Shown piece after piece: positions 35,337-43,714 of a DNA stretch of 64,000 bases (position 1 is its first letter; each line of letters begins with the position of its first letter). The stretch is from Ureibacillus composti (GTDB lineage Bacteria > Bacillota > Bacilli > Bacillales_A > Planococcaceae), in the NCBI GenBank assembly GCA_030348875.1, contig JAUCEP010000002.1:446501-510500 (forward strand), in the 5' to 3' direction. The notes under the pieces were generated by a model, which was given only the letters and a program-made list of their open reading frames with translations, was not told where the DNA came from and ran no database searches. A program made the position numbers and the translations under genes.

Positions 35337-36337
35337 CAGAAGAACTCTATGAATATATTCAAAAACCTTCATCTGTTTGGGTTCGAGAGCAAGGGCAAGA
35401 TATCAAAGTGAAGGACTGGATTGTCCCGGTTTGGGAAGAGGCAAGAGAAGATTGGGATGCTGTACTTCTAGGTGTCCCGCTTTCCCGCTCTTCCATTAGC
35501 GCATCGGCTGCTTCGGAGTTTCCAAAGGCGTTCCGAAAGGCTTGGGAGCTATTCACAACCTATTATTTTGACGAGCATGTTGATTTTAGGGGATACAAAG
35601 TAGGGGACCTCGGCGATGTCAAAATGCATACCACTGATATTTTAAAGTGTCATGACAATATAGAACATGCCATGAAACGTGTTCACCAACAATTCCCAAC
35701 TTCTTTTGTTGCTTCTATTGGCGGTGACCATTCCATCACTGCACCGTTAGTAAGAGCGATTCAACGTAACAACCCAGATAAAACAATAGGGATTGTCCAG
35801 CTGGATACGCATCTAGATTTAAGAGATTTAAGTCAAGGCCCCTCGAACGGTACGCCGATTCGTCAACTAGTAGAAGGCAATGTAGTTAAAGGAGAAAATG
35901 TATACAATATTGGACTTCACGGATTTTATAATGCACCATCCTTAATCGAAGCCGCCCACAAACATAAGGTCAATATGATTTCCTTAAAGCAGCTTCGTTC
36001 AAAGGGAATTGCTCACCAAATACAAGAGGTCATGGAGCAATTATCGAAAAAAGTGGACATTGTATACCTAACAGTGGATATGGATGTGTTGGATATTGCC
36101 TATGCACCGGGTGTACCAGCGTCAACACCTGGAGGCATGCGGACAGATGAACTCTTTGACATCTTATTCGAAATGGGCAAATACTCAATCGTCCGAGCAA
36201 TGGACTTTGTGTGCATCGACCCAAATCGTGACAACCAAGCACTTTCCACTGTGAAGGCCACAACATATGCATTTTTGACAGCTTTAGCATCTCGTTATAT
36301 ACACCAAAGAAAAGCAGTGCAACAATTATCGATTTAG
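35333..36337 (+). CDS. hutG: Formimidoylglutamase HutG
   Basis: This 334-residue arginase-family enzyme hydrolyses N-formimino-glutamate to glutamate and formamide, the last hut step. Manganese-binding motifs are ASIGGDHSITAP, LDTHLDLRDL (DTH in place of the common DAH) and VDMDVLDIAYAPGVPASTPGG. Its start ATG is within the hutI stop (ATGA overlap). hutH, which should feed the pathway, is not in the window. Confidence 0.95.
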   Translation: MTEELYEYIQKPSSVWVREQGQDIKVKDWIVPVWEEAREDWDAVLLGVPLSRSSISASAASEFPKAFRKAWELFTTYYFDEHVDFRGYKVGDLGDVKMHTTDILKCHDNIEHAMKRVHQQFPTSFVASIGGDHSITAPLVRAIQRNNPDKTIGIVQLDTHLDLRDLSQGPSNGTPIRQLVEGNVVKGENVYNIGLHGFYNAPSLIEAAHKHKVNMISLKQLRSKGIAHQIQEVMEQLSKKVDIVYLTVDMDVLDIAYAPGVPASTPGGMRTDELFDILFEMGKYSIVRAMDFVCIDPNRDNQALSTVKATTYAFLTALASRYIHQRKAVQQLSI

Positions 36338-36352
36338 TATGATCGAACCAAA

Positions 36353-36392
36353 AGTGAACCCTACAATCTAAAGTGGGGTTCATTTTTTAATT
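36353..36392 (+). terminator. Terminator of the hut operon
   Basis: GTGAACCC pairs with GGGGTTCAT across a 12-base loop and is followed by TTTTTAATT. Confidence 0.85.
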
Positions 36393-36430
36393 CTTTAATT
36401 TTTGGGCTTTCCGTTTAAAACAAACATTGC
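36391..36430 (-). pseudogene. Remnant of an unidentified gene end (copy 2 of 3)
   Basis: The minus strand encodes FKRKAQKLKN and a stop, matching the ends at 29147 (FERKAQKLEY) and 40335 (FERKAQKLKN). Upstream the match fades. Confidence 0.4.
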
Positions 36431-36526
36431 TTTGCAGAAGTTTCATTAGCGTTGGGATGTAGGTTAATAACAAGCGAAATTGATAACAATATGAGAAATC
36501 CGAAAATATAAATGGAGAACTTCATC

Positions 36527-36709
36527 ATGAACAAGTTAAAATTAATAAGCGTAAATTCAGGCAAAGTCCATATTTCCAAAAATGATAAAATTCAAAGTCT
36601 ATGTGGTCAAGCACCGTGGACGAATCCGGTTATTTATTTTGAAGGTACATTTGAACAAGTAACGTGTGAAAGTTGTAAGTCAATAAAAACTGCAAACTCT
36701 AAACAATAG
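36527..36709 (+). CDS. Small protein with possible zinc-binding cysteines
   Basis: This 60-residue protein starts at ATG 36527 about 10 bases after GGAG. Cysteines in SLCGQAPW and VTCESCKS are placed as in small zinc-binding proteins. I recognise no family. It lies 68 bases before the PD-(D/E)XK gene on the same strand. Confidence 0.5.
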   Translation: MNKLKLISVNSGKVHISKNDKIQSLCGQAPWTNPVIYFEGTFEQVTCESCKSIKTANSKQ

Positions 36710-36777
36710 ATTTGATCACCACAAAATAATGTTATGATTAATTTTAAATGTATTCTATACAACGGAGTGAGTGATCT

Positions 36778-38580
36778 ATGGAAATACGAGATTTATTTGA
36801 CTTAGAAAATGATACAACCTTTCAACAACTCAACCAGCAAGTGAATTCTTTCAACACATTAAAAATATTAAAATTAGAACACCATGAAATTCGCCATTCA
36901 AATATTTTATCCTGGTTGCTTAATCCGAAAGAAAACCATAATCTACGTGATTACTTTTTGCGTAAAGTTGTTGAACATCTTATTTTAATAGATGAAAACA
37001 ATACGAATCCACAATACGCTACAGTAGCAAACATCTTAAATCATTCTCTAATGGACAGTCACGTCTATCGGGAAGTCAAAACAACGAACAATCGTTATAT
37101 TGATTTGCTCATTGTGAACCAACAATTGAAAACTGTCTTTTTGATCGAAAATAAATTTTACTCCACTGAATCAGAACATCAGTTGGATGATTATTTGGAC
37201 TATATACAAAAAACATTTGAAGGATTTGCGATCATTCCTATTTATTTAACTTTGGATGGGGAAGAACCATCTAACTTGCTATACTTTATCCTCACATATG
37301 AGCGAATTGAGTCCATATTACATACCGTTCTTATGCTATATCAGGATCAATTAAGTGATCCTGTGTACAAATTTATAGAGGACTACGATCAACTATTAAA
37401 AGAAAGATTTTACCCAAATCAAGATCAAATTGTGCAAGCTATTGAAATTTATCGTAATCATAAGCAAACAATCAATACGCTATATGATAAATCGTCGACC
37501 ATCTATAAGCAATTGCATTTCGAAACAGGATATCAGTTCGAATTCATGATGAAATATAAAAATACCATTCAGTATATTTTTAAACATGGGCAAAACATTC
37601 TGTCTTATAGTTTTGAGCAATTCATGCAGCAACAATTTAATGAAGAAGTTCTATATAAAGCGCATCCAACGCTTCCGAATCTATTACCACCTGAATGGAA
37701 TGCAATTAGCCAATCTCAAGTGAGAGAACCAAATTATTGGTTAGGTAAGGGGTTAGTTGTGTGGTTCGAACAAACAAATGATAGCCGATTAAGGATGATT
37801 TCTGAAATAGGACCAATTGAATATTCGGCAAGACGGTTACTGCTTGAACAACTAGAAAGAGCAGGTTTGTCATTCAAAGAAAACTCCAAATTAGAGAAAG
37901 CGCGGTATACACGCTTTTTCTCACAAAAGATTGATGTGAATAAGTGGGATGACATGGTGGAGCTTACACAAGCGATGTCTGATTTATATAATTCTCAAGA
38001 ATTTACTTTATTACGGAAACAGGTAGCAGTAGCATTAAATAATCAAACACCAATCATACAAGAGAAGACTGCGCCGTTAAAAGAAAGCGTAACTAATGAA
38101 ATGAATGGTAAAGTTCAAGCGGTATTTAAAGAGTGGATGAAATTAAAAAATATACCTGAAACGGATTACCGCGTTTCATCAAGAAATCTTTCATTTAAAA
38201 TACCGTTATTTGATGCCTACAAAGAAAAGTTAGGTGAAACCCGTGAAAAATGGTGGTGGCATAACGGGCCATTTCTATTTTGGATGGAAATTAGACCAAA
38301 TACCCTCTACTTTACGTTAGAAGTTGGCCCAATCGAATCAGAACTCCGAGTGATGCTAATGGAAAACATGAAAGAAAAGGGAATCAAATTCACGAAAAAG
38401 GGGCTTACTCTTGAAGCAAGATATAACCGCATACACTCAGAGACAATTACGATTGAGGAATTAAATAATACAGAGTTACTAAATGTGTTTCATTCGCTAT
38501 ATAACAACGCAGAATTGCAAGAGATATTGCAAAAACTACAAGAGATTTATGATGAAACCGTTAGTAAATTTGATGAGTAA
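36778..38580 (+). CDS. PD-(D/E)XK nuclease-family protein with tandem C-terminal repeats
   Basis: This 600-residue protein has an N-terminal PDDEXK_4-type nuclease domain (about 20-230): the lead NTLKILKLEHHEIRHSNILSWLLNP, Asp in NRYIDLLIVN, and ExK in VFLIENKFYSTESEHQLDDYLDYI. The rest contains two related modules (about 300-415 and 460-590). Each has a W-rich GP/GLVVWFE or GPFLFWMEI strand, a (S)EIGPIEYSARRLL or LEVGPIESELRVML segment, an ARY(T/N)R segment, and a closing LYN(S/N).E helix. ATG 36778 follows CGGAGTG. It is probably a DNA-targeting defence or repair protein. A methyltransferase fragment abuts its 3' end. Confidence 0.8.
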   Translation: MEIRDLFDLENDTTFQQLNQQVNSFNTLKILKLEHHEIRHSNILSWLLNPKENHNLRDYFLRKVVEHLILIDENNTNPQYATVANILNHSLMDSHVYREVKTTNNRYIDLLIVNQQLKTVFLIENKFYSTESEHQLDDYLDYIQKTFEGFAIIPIYLTLDGEEPSNLLYFILTYERIESILHTVLMLYQDQLSDPVYKFIEDYDQLLKERFYPNQDQIVQAIEIYRNHKQTINTLYDKSSTIYKQLHFETGYQFEFMMKYKNTIQYIFKHGQNILSYSFEQFMQQQFNEEVLYKAHPTLPNLLPPEWNAISQSQVREPNYWLGKGLVVWFEQTNDSRLRMISEIGPIEYSARRLLLEQLERAGLSFKENSKLEKARYTRFFSQKIDVNKWDDMVELTQAMSDLYNSQEFTLLRKQVAVALNNQTPIIQEKTAPLKESVTNEMNGKVQAVFKEWMKLKNIPETDYRVSSRNLSFKIPLFDAYKEKLGETREKWWWHNGPFLFWMEIRPNTLYFTLEVGPIESELRVMLMENMKEKGIKFTKKGLTLEARYNRIHSETITIEELNNTELLNVFHSLYNNAELQEILQKLQEIYDETVSKFDE

Positions 38581-38591
38581 TAAAGGAAAAT

Positions 38592-38771
38592 GATCAACGG
38601 CGAAGGGGAGCAAAACGGAAGAATTTTACTAATTTAACCGAGGATAGTTTTGTCACATTACTCGAACTGTTTCAACAACTCAACATTGTGGAAATGTTAG
38701 TGACGGCTGATGTAAGAGAAGGGCGCCATCATGAAAAATGGTTGAATGTTGTGGTGAAAAAGGAAGATTAA
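38592..38771 (+). pseudogene. Methyltransferase 3' fragment (paralogue of 28497-29105)
   Basis: Across one frameshift near 38625-38640, the sequence encodes FTNLTEDSFVTLLELFQQLN, VTADVREGRHHEKWLN and VVVKKED, matching the last about 60 residues of the methyltransferase at 28497 (FTNLTEETFESLLDPFQQLK, VTSDVREGRQHEKWLN, VVVKKKI). No 5' part exists. It starts 12 bases after the nuclease gene, so the insertion of that gene or a deletion probably removed the rest. Confidence 0.85.
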
Positions 38772-38828
38772 CAAGGGGGAGACCGACCAAAATGGGAATC
38801 CCTATTTTTCATTCTTTATTTTCAGGTA

Positions 38829-38848
38829 GGGACCTTTCCCCGTGTCCC
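38829..38848. repeat. Degenerate REP-like unit
   Basis: GGGACCTTTCCCCGTGTCCC. This is the rightmost copy of the GGGACAGG family in the window. Confidence 0.5.
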
Positions 38849-38934
38849 CTCTTACTAATAAAAAGTAGGATAGTCGGGCTACAAAAAAGTAACACTAGTT
38901 GTTAGGGCATTAGTTTACTGTAAGGGAGTTCAGT

Positions 38935-39744
38935 GTGATGAAATATGTTATTGCCATTGTAGGTTCGTTAATTGTTGCATTTGCTTTTAACTTTTTTCTA
39001 GTTCCGTATGAGATTTTAAGTGGTGGAATTAGTGGGGTTGCAATTTTGATAGGGTTAATTACTCCCTTCAATATAGGGTTAATTAATTTCTTGCTGAATG
39101 TACCTTTAATTATTCTTGGATATTACAAGCTTGGAAAAACAATTACGGTAAATACGCTCATTTGTGTTGGATCACTTTCGTTTTTCTTATTCATACTGCC
39201 AGTGGTTCCAGCGACTCATAATATCCTGTTGTCAACCATCTTTGGAGGAATCATTAGCGGCATTGGAGTAGGGCTGATTTTAAAATATTCAGGTACATCG
39301 GGTGGATTGGATATCATCGCAATTCTTATTTCTCGAGCAAGTAATTTTAGTGTGGGCCTTCTTCTAACAGCGATGAATGGTATCATTGTTCTGTTCTCTG
39401 GTGCTGCATTTGATTGGGAAATCGCGTTATACACACTTCTGTCGATTTATTTGTCTGGGTTAGTAATCGATCAAATCCATACAAATGACATAAAAGTAAC
39501 GATGCAGATTGTCACGACAAAAGGTGAGCTCATACGAGAGGATTTATTGAAGTCAATCTACCGTGGAATTACGATTACAGAGGGATATGGTGGATATACA
39601 AAAGAGAAAAAGCAAATTTTAATGATGGTCGTGACACGATATGAAACACTTCGAATAAAAGAAATCGTCCGTAAACATGATGAACATGCATTTATCAACA
39701 TATTTAAAACGGTTGAGGTAGTAGGTGTTTTTGTTAAGAATTGA
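38935..39744 (+). CDS. YitT-family membrane protein
   Basis: This 269-residue protein has five or six hydrophobic segments in the DUF161/YitT pattern (IVGSLIVAFAFNFFLVPYEILSGGISGVAILIG.., YSGTSGGLDIIAILISR) and a C-terminal soluble DUF2179 domain (about 185-265; VTTKGELIREDLLKSIYRGITITEGYGGYTKEKKQILMMVV). Function is unknown; the soluble part has a ferredoxin-like fold and may bind a small ligand. Start is GTG 38935 or ATG 38938, after AAGGGAG. Confidence 0.9.
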   Translation: MMKYVIAIVGSLIVAFAFNFFLVPYEILSGGISGVAILIGLITPFNIGLINFLLNVPLIILGYYKLGKTITVNTLICVGSLSFFLFILPVVPATHNILLSTIFGGIISGIGVGLILKYSGTSGGLDIIAILISRASNFSVGLLLTAMNGIIVLFSGAAFDWEIALYTLLSIYLSGLVIDQIHTNDIKVTMQIVTTKGELIREDLLKSIYRGITITEGYGGYTKEKKQILMMVVTRYETLRIKEIVRKHDEHAFINIFKTVEVVGVFVKN

Positions 39745-39745
39745 T

Positions 39746-39795
39746 TGGTGCCAGGCACAAAAACAATTTATGGATTGTTTTGTGCCTGGCACTAA
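39746..39795. repeat. REP-like hairpin, second type (GGTGCCAGGCAC)
   Basis: TGGTGCCAGGCACAAAAACA pairs with TGTTTTGTGCCTGGCACTA, a long near-perfect stem directly after the YitT stop. It is a different family from GGGACAGG and can also terminate transcription. Confidence 0.85.
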
Positions 39796-40707
39796 ATGTA
39801 TACAATTTTAGCTTCGTAATTTCACAGTTTGAATATGGCAGTTTTTCAGTAATGTGGCATTGTCCGCAGTATGAGAAACGAAGTGTTTTATATACGCTTT
39901 TGCCAATTGTGCGTTACGCACGAATTTTTTCAATTTGCTACCGTGTGGAGGTGCCTGTTTCCGAAGATTGAACGGTCACTTGGGATAACTGGAATTGTGG
40001 TGGATTTTTTGGTTCAACAAAGAGCGTTGAATAGTAAGAATCCGCAATCGTTATGAGGTAGGCAAATATAAGTAATGCTTTCATTCAATGGTTCAAAATT
40101 GATCATGTGCTCCTTTTTTAACGTCCATTTTTAACGTCCATTTGGAACGGTATAAATAAGTATACGAAACAGTGATAGAAAGGTTTCAAATCTTTATAAA
40201 TTGAATGCTAAGTCGCAGGAACGTTTATTCGCGATTTATGATAAAGAACAGCAGCAAGTGCTGACGTATATTCATTTTCGTTTGCGAAAGGTAAGGGAAC
40301 AAGGAATATAACATTGAACAAAAGTGATAACTAAGTAAATTATTTAATTCTTTAATTTCTGGGCTTTTCGCTCAAAGTAACGATGCACTCGATAGTTGCA
40401 GATCTCTTCAAGCCAATTAAATAAGATTGCCTCCATCTCCATAGGAACTTCAATTTAAAATTGGAATTGTTTTTCCACAAACGTTACCATGCCTTTCCTA
40501 CTACTTGACCACTTCGTCATGGGCAATTGTTCAATTACGAATTTGTAAAGGATTTAAACAAAACTATCCTGCTGTTGAACAAATTTAGAAATATCTATGT
40601 TTGCAAAGGTACGAAAAAAAGAGTTCTTTTTTTAATTATTGAGAATATATTAAATGGAAGTAATTAAGGAAATGGAACGGAACAAGAAAGTAACGAGGAT
40701 GAAGTAA
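39796..40707. other. Decayed region with gene fragments
   Basis: No complete gene is convincing. A frame 40201-40311 encodes ..AKSQERLFAIYDKEQQQVLT.. IHFRLRKVREQGI and a stop, like the end of a helical protein. The minus-strand part 40335-40530 is the longest copy of the FERKAQKLKN gene end (with KWSSSRKGMVTFVE and MEAILFNWLEEICNYRVHR), broken by a stop. The rest is AT-rich with no recognisable content. Confidence 0.45.
40335..40530 (-). pseudogene. Remnant of an unidentified gene end (copy 3 of 3)
   Basis: The minus strand encodes KWSSSRKGMVTFVEKQFQF, an in-frame stop, then PMEMEAILFNWLEEICNYRV and HRYFERKAQKLKN with the final stop at 40335-40345. Copies at 29147 and 36391 share these segments. 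Confidence 0.55.
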
Positions 40708-41460
40708 ATGAATAATAACATCTGGATAGATAAAAGATTATTTAGTTGGGACTATTTTTCTACTGGGGGAACTATTGGAAATGAACTGCAATGGAAAAGG
40801 CCTTATATAATTTGGAATCGGGCAAAAGAGTTTATAGAGAACAATAATTCTGAATTCGACTTAGCTGATGGAATTGCTAATTTAAAGAGGAGTCTTAATA
40901 GTAGGTTGAAAAACATAGAAGAGATTTATAAATTCAAATTAATGGATTATGAAGTCAAACCAAAAGGATACTTAGAAACACTTGAGATTTTTGGAATCAT
41001 TAGACCTTCCATAGTGAAAAAATTATTAATAATTCAAAATGACATTGAACATAACGATGTAAAACCACCATCTCTTGATAGATGTCTAGAATTACTAGAC
41101 ATCACATGGTATTTTTTAAAATCAACAGACTCTATAGTTCAAATTTCAAGAAGTGAAGTACAATTCGAATTATGTAGTATTTATGAATTGTCATCCTATT
41201 ATATAATTATAAGTTACGATTTTGATAAAGGTGGTCCATTTACCATTAAGGGATGGATACCTAGTGAGATTATTTCTGATGTGCCTAAGGAAAATCATAT
41301 TGAACTAATTAATATTAAAATTCATGGGATAGAAAATTATACTTCTGAACAGGAAAACTTTTACAAATACAAAGAATCGGATAAACACATAGTTGGTAAT
41401 CCTATACTTAACTCAATTGAAAAATCAAAGTATATATCAAAGATAATATTTTCAGTTTAG
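40708..41460 (+). CDS. HEPN-like protein of unknown function
   Basis: This 250-residue protein begins at ATG 40708 after GAGGATG. A helical part (about 85-140; IIRPSIVKKLLIIQNDIEHNDVKPPSLDRCLELLDITWYFL) has the look of HEPN-type domains, including an N-D-x-E-H stretch where HEPN RNases carry RxxxxH; the exact motif is not met. The C-terminal half (about 150-250) is a beta-rich unknown domain. It is an isolated gene with low GC content at the start of the accessory region. Confidence 0.55.
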   Translation: MNNNIWIDKRLFSWDYFSTGGTIGNELQWKRPYIIWNRAKEFIENNNSEFDLADGIANLKRSLNSRLKNIEEIYKFKLMDYEVKPKGYLETLEIFGIIRPSIVKKLLIIQNDIEHNDVKPPSLDRCLELLDITWYFLKSTDSIVQISRSEVQFELCSIYELSSYYIIISYDFDKGGPFTIKGWIPSEIISDVPKENHIELINIKIHGIENYTSEQENFYKYKESDKHIVGNPILNSIEKSKYISKIIFSV

Positions 41461-41485
41461 TAGTAATTTTTTGAGTTTGGGAGAT

Positions 41486-41524
41486 TTGGGATAAGGGACA
41501 AATTGTGTTCTTATCCCTTTAGTA
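41486..41524 (+). terminator. Probable terminator after HEPN-like gene
   Basis: GGGATAAGGGA(C)AA.. pairs with TTCTTATCCC, followed by TTTAG. The T-run is short. Confidence 0.5.
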
Positions 41525-41755
41525 GTACATACAAGCACCTTAAGAATAGGGTATAGATATATAATATTTGACTTTATATCGGAAAGATTTTAATTTACAA
41601 ATTAATAATCTTTACCACAACTTTGTATAGTGAAGAATTCCACTATACTTGCGTTTTCCGAAAAACTCCCCCAATTAATATCAAGGAAATTTCAAAATCT
41701 ATGAGAATCATCAATCCCCCGAAATAGTATAGACCAGTAGGGAAAGAGGAGTATA

Positions 41756-42679
41756 TTGGAAGTTATATTAACATTTATGCTATCTTTTTTTCTTTTAATT
41801 ATTTTTATGAGGACATGTGTGTTTTATATTCGGAAAATACATGTCGTATTATATAAATTTATTGAAAAGACACAAGGCAATAATAAGTTGAACTCTAGAA
41901 AGGTTATTAAAAGTATAAGAAGATTATTTAATGAGGTGCTTGATGAAATTCTCATTTTAAACTCTAAATTTAAATGGAGGTTGTGGATATATTCTGTAGC
42001 AGTATGTTATATACTAATAATTACAACATTAAATATACAGCAAAAACACGGAGTATTCACAATTGTTAGTTATATAATAATTGCAATTTTTCTCATAGGA
42101 GTTGGGGAGTTTATACATTATAGCAAGTCTGATTTTTTTAATAATATGCTGTTATATTTAGTTAAATGGAGTATTTTTATAGCTTATCCTACAATGCTTT
42201 TAACTCTATTTTTAGAGAATTTGTCACGGTTAGATATTTTTATATTAGTAATAATTCTTTTAATTGGTTATTCATTTTTGTTTGTTAAAAGTGTAATTGA
42301 TAGTTTTAATAACTATTTTTTTCAGTTTGTAAATTTTGTAATTATTTTAATCTTTTTTAACTTATTTGTCATTGGATTTACCTTTGGAGCTTTTTATTTA
42401 GAAAATAATCATATATATAATTATTTTACTAATGATGAATTTAATATACTCTATGAAGCAAATGAAAATAAAGAGGCATTTAATTATAAGGTTGCTTTAG
42501 TCATTGCAATAAAAGGTATTGAACCTTTTTTCAATTTCCCCTCAAATTCGAGTACTTTTAATGGAGAAATGTACTTTATTCCGATTCTAGAACATCTTTT
42601 AGGCAATATTTACTTGTTATTAATTATAGGATTTTTCATATCGTATTCAGTTGGAAGATTTATAGAAAGATTTAAATAA
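41756..42679 (+). CDS. Polytopic membrane protein of unknown function
   Basis: This 307-residue, very AT-rich gene starts at TTG 41756, 6 bases after GAGGAG. About seven hydrophobic segments are visible (about 5-25, 75-93, 103-122, 135-155, 160-180, 190-213, 280-300). The large loop (about 215-275) contains no cysteines or motif I recognise. Codon use is more AT-rich than the hut region, suggesting acquisition. It stands alone between terminators. Confidence 0.65.
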   Translation: MEVILTFMLSFFLLIIFMRTCVFYIRKIHVVLYKFIEKTQGNNKLNSRKVIKSIRRLFNEVLDEILILNSKFKWRLWIYSVAVCYILIITTLNIQQKHGVFTIVSYIIIAIFLIGVGEFIHYSKSDFFNNMLLYLVKWSIFIAYPTMLLTLFLENLSRLDIFILVIILLIGYSFLFVKSVIDSFNNYFFQFVNFVIILIFFNLFVIGFTFGAFYLENNHIYNYFTNDEFNILYEANENKEAFNYKVALVIAIKGIEPFFNFPSNSSTFNGEMYFIPILEHLLGNIYLLLIIGFFISYSVGRFIERFK

Positions 42680-42733
42680 TCTATTTTGTGTTTGTATAAA
42701 GAAGCTTCCAATAGTATTTTATAATATAAAATA

Positions 42734-42766
42734 ATCGGCTTTCGAATTCGAGAGTCGATTTTTTTA
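42734..42766 (+). terminator. Terminator after the membrane protein
   Basis: AATCGGCT..TCGAATTCGA..AGAGTCGATT hairpin followed by TTTTTTAG. Confidence 0.7.
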
Positions 42767-42951
42767 GTGTATTTTTGTGAATGAGATCCATAATTACAAA
42801 GGAGAATTTATAATTTAAAAACCTTTTGTATAGGCTTTTTGTAGCGTTAGGAGTATGACTGCTAGCTGGGTAATCCAATATATGTATAGCCTTTTAGCAT
42901 ATATTCACTAATTCATCTATTAAATTCGATGTGTTTAATTCATGTTATAGA

Positions 42952-43158
42952 TTATATATCCTCTACATCTTCAAGTACATCTGCTAATTCTTCGAAAGCA
43001 TCCTTATCATCTGTCGTTTCATCAAATTTTTTTACTTCCTCATATAATTTTTTTATTTCTGATAAAAGTTCATGCTCTTGCTGTATATTTGCGTTATAGG
43101 AGAGACCTAGCGCATACGTTTTGCCTGAAAATAAGTCTATTACAATTGGTTTATCCAT
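42952..43158 (-). CDS. Small acidic protein, unknown
   Basis: This 68-residue frame encodes PIVIDLFSGKTYALGLSYNA.. followed by a heptad-like acidic helix (LLSEIKKLYEEVKKFDETTDDKDAFEELADVLEDVEDI). The ribosome binding site is weak (GGATGGATC). Sequence character is protein-like, so I keep it with low confidence. Confidence 0.45.
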   Translation of the reverse strand: MDKPIVIDLFSGKTYALGLSYNANIQQEHELLSEIKKLYEEVKKFDETTDDKDAFEELADVLEDVEDI

Positions 43159-43714
43159 ATATGAGATCCATCCGATTTAAAATGTAATTATAGAATACAT
43201 GAGCATAAAGAATAAAGTGTTATATTTTTGGTAAAAAAGACATACGGCGTTAAAAATTTTGTATTTTTTGTTTAAAAGAAGCATTGTGTCCCTTTAGAAA
43301 ATATAGGAATATGTTGGAATAAACTTTAAAAGACACAAAAAAGATGGGAGGAATTTTGGAGAAATGTAGCTGTGATTGTATTTTATAGTATTAAGTAGAA
43401 TAAAATAGTAGCTTTACATGTGAAGTAAGTTCTCTATTTAAAATATTTATTAGAAAATTAATGGAAATATGTATTGTAACTATACAGCTCACCCTTTGTT
43501 GGTGGAATCTTTAAGTTTTAATGCGCCTTAGTAAATATCTGTGGGAAAATAGATAAAATAACTAAAAGAACAGGAAAAATAATCGTTTTTCAAAAAAACA
43601 CTTATTAACCTATAAATATAAAATTATCTATTGTTTTTACTTCTGCACTAATGATATTCTACATTTATAAACCGAATGTGCGTACGGCTCATCGATTTAA
43701 GGAGGAAAATACAT
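43159..43714. other. Gene-free AT-rich region
   Basis: No frame with a start and ribosome binding site is present, and no clear hairpin. It probably holds the promoter of the DndB-like gene; TTGTTT near 43632 and TATTCT near 43656 are 18 bases apart and are a weak candidate. Confidence 0.35.

Noticed and set aside
39741-40056. Open frames after the YitT gene (39741-39971, 39871-40056)
   Set aside because: No ribosome binding site and no protein-like composition; the first overlaps a palindrome.
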